Assembly (NCBI GenBank): GCA_938092195.1
Contig: CALKHD010000078.1
Span: forward strand, 1-7,788
Length of the DNA stretch: 7,788 nt
From: an uncultured Flavobacteriales bacterium
Lineage (GTDB): Bacteria; Bacteroidota; Bacteroidia; Flavobacteriales_D; Sanyastnellaceae
Direction: 5' to 3'
Shown piece by piece: positions 6,137 to 7,788 of the stretch. A program made the translations under genes and the position numbers. Positions within the stretch are counted from its first letter, which is position 1. Each line of letters begins with the position of its first letter. The notes beneath the pieces are model-generated. The model was not told the origin of the DNA. It did no database searches and worked only from the letters and a program-made list of their open reading frames with translations.

Positions 6137-6663
6137 GGGCTTCGTTGGCCTTGGTGCTTGGGTTGTTGTTGGCCTTGACTGCGCTGGCTCAAGATGAAGC
6201 TGAGCTGGCTCGAATTTCAAGAACCACCTGGCACAGTGCGGCGGTTCCCGGTTGGGGACAAATCAACAATGGCAAGTGGTGGAAGGTGCCCATTGTGTAT
6301 GGCGCGTTGGGGGTCAGTGCACACTTCATTCAAACCGAAGGCTCGCTCTACAAAGGGTATCGAGATGGATACCTGGCCATGACAGATGGAGACCCCACCA
6401 CCGTGTATGTGACCCCATTCGATGAGTCAGGCGTTCGCGAACGCCGTGATTTTCACCGTGCCAATTTGGAACAAAGCGTGTTGACCCTCGTTCTGATTTG
6501 GGGGGCTCAAATCGTGGATGCCCATGTGGATGCTCACCTGCTTGGTTTTGATGTCTCGGAGGACTTGGGCTACATGCCTGGGGTGGGAACCACCATGGGA
6601 ATTCGATTGAGCCGTCCCCTGGGAACGAGCAAGACTCGCCGGGTCAACCTTTCAGCCAAATGA
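6133..6663 (+). CDS. DUF5683 membrane-associated protein of unknown function
   Basis: The 176-residue product fits the DUF5683 family found with parAB in Bacteroidota. Residues 1-19 look like a signal peptide or first membrane segment (Leu-rich, ending ALA before Q20). The conserved core is VPGWGQINNGKWWKVPIVYG (38-57), then YKGYRDGY (73-80), a second hydrophobic stretch (about 115-129), and IVDAHVDAHLLGFDV (127-141). It is probably an envelope protein; the molecular function is not known. The start is TTG at 6133, overlapping the parB stop as TTGA. No ATG comes before residue 83, and this start gives a normal signal peptide, so I accept it, though TTG/GTG codons just downstream are also possible. 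Its stop overlaps the dapB ATG by 4 nt (ATGA). Confidence 0.85.
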   Translation: MRASLALVLGLLLALTALAQDEAELARISRTTWHSAAVPGWGQINNGKWWKVPIVYGALGVSAHFIQTEGSLYKGYRDGYLAMTDGDPTTVYVTPFDESGVRERRDFHRANLEQSVLTLVLIWGAQIVDAHVDAHLLGFDVSEDLGYMPGVGTTMGIRLSRPLGTSKTRRVNLSAK

Positions 6664-7370
6664 ACACCTCCTCCCCTTCGCTTGTCTCCCCTCCTCTGCG
6701 CGTGCTCATCATCGGTCGCGGTCGCATGGGACAGATGGTTCGCGAGCAAGCAGAGCGTCGAGGCCATACTGTGGTGGACCTCTGGGGCCGAAAGGAGCTC
6801 CAGAAAGGGCTTTGGCCCGAGGTGGATGTGGCGATTGATTTTACTTTGCCTGAATCGGCACTGGAAGTGTTCGCCGCTTGTCGCGATCAGGGCGTCCCAT
6901 TGGTGAGTGGAACCACGGGCTGGGAATCCCACAGGGACATGGTGGAGCAACAGGTCCGCGAGGGTGGCCATCGGTTTTTGTGGTCCCCCAATTTCTCAGT
7001 GGGTGTGCATTTGTTCCGACGGGCATTGGCTCAGGTTCAAAAAGAGCTGCAAGGGCATGAATTTTCGGTCCGTGTGGATGAAGTTCATCACACAGGAAAG
7101 AAGGACGCGCCCAGCGGAACAGCCATCGCCTTGGCCCAAGATTTAAAAAACAGCGGGGCGTCCCACATCGAAGTGGGGGCCTCACGTTTGCCTGGGGTGC
7201 CTGGAACCCACACAGTTTCTTGGGACAGCCAGGTGGACCGATTGGTTTTGGAGCACTCGGCCAAGGACCGGTCAGGCTTTGGATGTGGTGCGGTTCAAGC
7301 GGCTGAATGGTTGGTTGCCCACGATGGTCCGTTCAACAAGATTTTGGGGATGGAGGACGTTTGGGGCTGA
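6660..7370 (+). CDS. dapB: 4-hydroxy-tetrahydrodipicolinate reductase DapB
   Basis: The 236-residue product is DapB, which reduces 4-hydroxy-tetrahydrodipicolinate with NAD(P)H in the diaminopimelate/lysine pathway, in the cytosol. Visible motifs are the nucleotide-binding GRGRMGQMV (19-27), AIDFTLPES (58-66), SGTTGW (83-88), SPNFSVGV (109-116), the active-site segment EVHHTGKKDAPSGTA (141-155), with H143 and K147 corresponding to the catalytic His/Lys pair of E. coli DapB, GVPGTHTV (179-186), and LEHSAKDR (197-204). At 236 residues it is shorter than the E. coli enzyme (273), as I would expect for Bacteroidota. About 12 polar residues precede the Rossmann strand (RVLIIG). The ATG overlaps the DUF5683 stop, suggesting coupled translation. 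Confidence 0.96.
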   Translation: MNTSSPSLVSPPLRVLIIGRGRMGQMVREQAERRGHTVVDLWGRKELQKGLWPEVDVAIDFTLPESALEVFAACRDQGVPLVSGTTGWESHRDMVEQQVREGGHRFLWSPNFSVGVHLFRRALAQVQKELQGHEFSVRVDEVHHTGKKDAPSGTAIALAQDLKNSGASHIEVGASRLPGVPGTHTVSWDSQVDRLVLEHSAKDRSGFGCGAVQAAEWLVAHDGPFNKILGMEDVWG

Positions 7371-7387
7371 TATTGCACATGGTTTTG
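7360..7387 (+). promoter_or_regulatory. Possible weak internal promoter ahead of lepB
   Basis: TTTG (7360-7363) and TGGTTTTG (7380-7387) resemble the Bacteroidota -33 and -7 elements, with one mismatch in the TA of the -7 box and a 16-bp spacer, slightly below the usual range. The upstream element lies inside the end of dapB, and the second ends 14 nt before the lepB ATG. lepB may also simply be read from the upstream operon, since the gap after dapB is only 31 nt. Confidence 0.25.
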
Positions 7388-7401
7388 CGACGAAACGCCA
7401 G

Positions 7402-7788
7402 ATGAATCTCTCCCTTCTTTTTCTTATGGTGGTCCCTGTGGTGCACATGGTGACCTTGCCTCGTTTGTTTCAACGGGCTGGATTGACGTCCTCCTGGCAC
7501 GGGTACATTCCGGGCCTAAACTACTGGACTTGGCTCGGCATGTTGAAGCGGCCAAAGCATTGGTTGATTCCCATGCTGTTTCCTGGGCCAAACCTGATCA
7601 TGATGACCATTCTTCATGTGGAGTCCGGGATTGCTTTCGGACGATTGAAAACTACAGAGCAATGGTTCATGGGCCTCTTTCCTTGGGTGTCCATGCCGTG
7701 GTTGGCCTTTGGAACCCGAGATGCGTTTGTGGGTCCCCGTGATTGGGCCAACCTCAAAAAGAGCGTGTATCGGGATTGGAGTGAGGCC
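7402..7788 (+). CDS. lepB: Signal peptidase I (LepB), N-terminal part (cut by window edge)
   Basis: An open frame of 129 codons runs from the ATG at 7402 to the right edge with no stop. The features match the membrane N-terminus of Bacteroidota LepB: a hydrophobic first helix (residues 1-18), then WHGYIPGLNYWTWL (32-45), a second hydrophobic segment including IPMLFPGPN (56-64), and a hydrophobic segment near 89-104. The end, KKSVYRDWSEA (119-129), matches the segment that in this family directly precedes the last membrane helix before the catalytic domain. The catalytic Ser and Lys are outside the window, so activity cannot be judged. Signal peptidase I cleaves signal peptides at the outer face of the inner membrane; the T9SS protein at 430 and DUF5683 would be possible substrates. 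The assignment rests on pattern plus gene order after dapB. Confidence 0.82.
   Translation, partial: MNLSLLFLMVVPVVHMVTLPRLFQRAGLTSSWHGYIPGLNYWTWLGMLKRPKHWLIPMLFPGPNLIMMTILHVESGIAFGRLKTTEQWFMGLFPWVSMPWLAFGTRDAFVGPRDWANLKKSVYRDWSEA

Noticed and set aside
5285..6220. Long minus-strand open frame (311 codons) antisense to parB
   Set aside because: The parB frame has all family motifs across its length, whereas the antisense product is rich in Gln, Pro and Arg with no known motif. It is a shadow frame.
7379..7405. Short open frame ATG at 7379 (8 codons) before lepB as a possible leader peptide
   Set aside because: It is very short, has no ribosome-binding signal and no attenuator-like hairpins or codon runs. 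Chance occurrence is the simpler explanation.
1..7788. Mobile elements, CRISPR arrays, tRNA or rRNA genes
   Set aside because: I saw no transposase or integrase motifs, no direct repeats with spacers, and no tRNA or rRNA-like stretches. Nearly all of the window is coding.

Overview
The window looks like a chromosomal segment of a member of the Bacteroidota, most likely close to the Flavobacteriia. Supporting signs are a type IX secretion system (T9SS) type B C-terminal sorting domain, a DUF3276 PUR-alpha-like protein, a DUF5683 protein, the gene order parA-parB-DUF5683-dapB-lepB, Bacteroidota-type -7 promoter boxes (TAnnTTTG), and almost no Shine-Dalgarno sequences ahead of the starts. By eye, G+C is about half, higher than in many Flavobacteriia. 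I cannot name a genus.

Layout. Positions 1-305 (minus strand) hold the N-terminus of a DEAD-box RNA helicase that runs off the left edge. A 124-bp divergent intergenic region follows. A large secreted, multi-repeat, T9SS type B protein fills 430-3126. Next come a small DUF3276 protein (3173-3544), a hairpin (3546-3580) and a good -7 promoter box (3615-3622). From 3635 to the right edge everything is on the plus strand and tightly packed: a metallo-beta-lactamase-fold hydrolase of the UPF0173 family, parA, parB, a DUF5683 membrane protein, dapB, and the N-terminal part of lepB, which is cut by the window edge. Junctions from the hydrolase to dapB are a 2-nt gap, a 10-nt gap and two 4-nt overlaps, which suggests one transcript.

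How the genes fit together. parA/parB serve chromosome segregation. dapB supplies diaminopimelate and lysine for peptidoglycan and protein synthesis. lepB removes signal peptides at the inner membrane. DUF5683 is an exported or membrane protein of unknown role between them. This order is, to my knowledge, common in Bacteroidota, so the block reads as a housekeeping chromosome/envelope operon. The T9SS protein and the helicase appear to be separate transcription units.

I found no convincing new biological system. The most unusual observations are the extreme scarcity of lysine and strong acidity of the secreted protein, its six regularly spaced PKD-like repeats, and the uncharacterised DUF5683 gene with an apparent TTG start that overlaps the parB stop.
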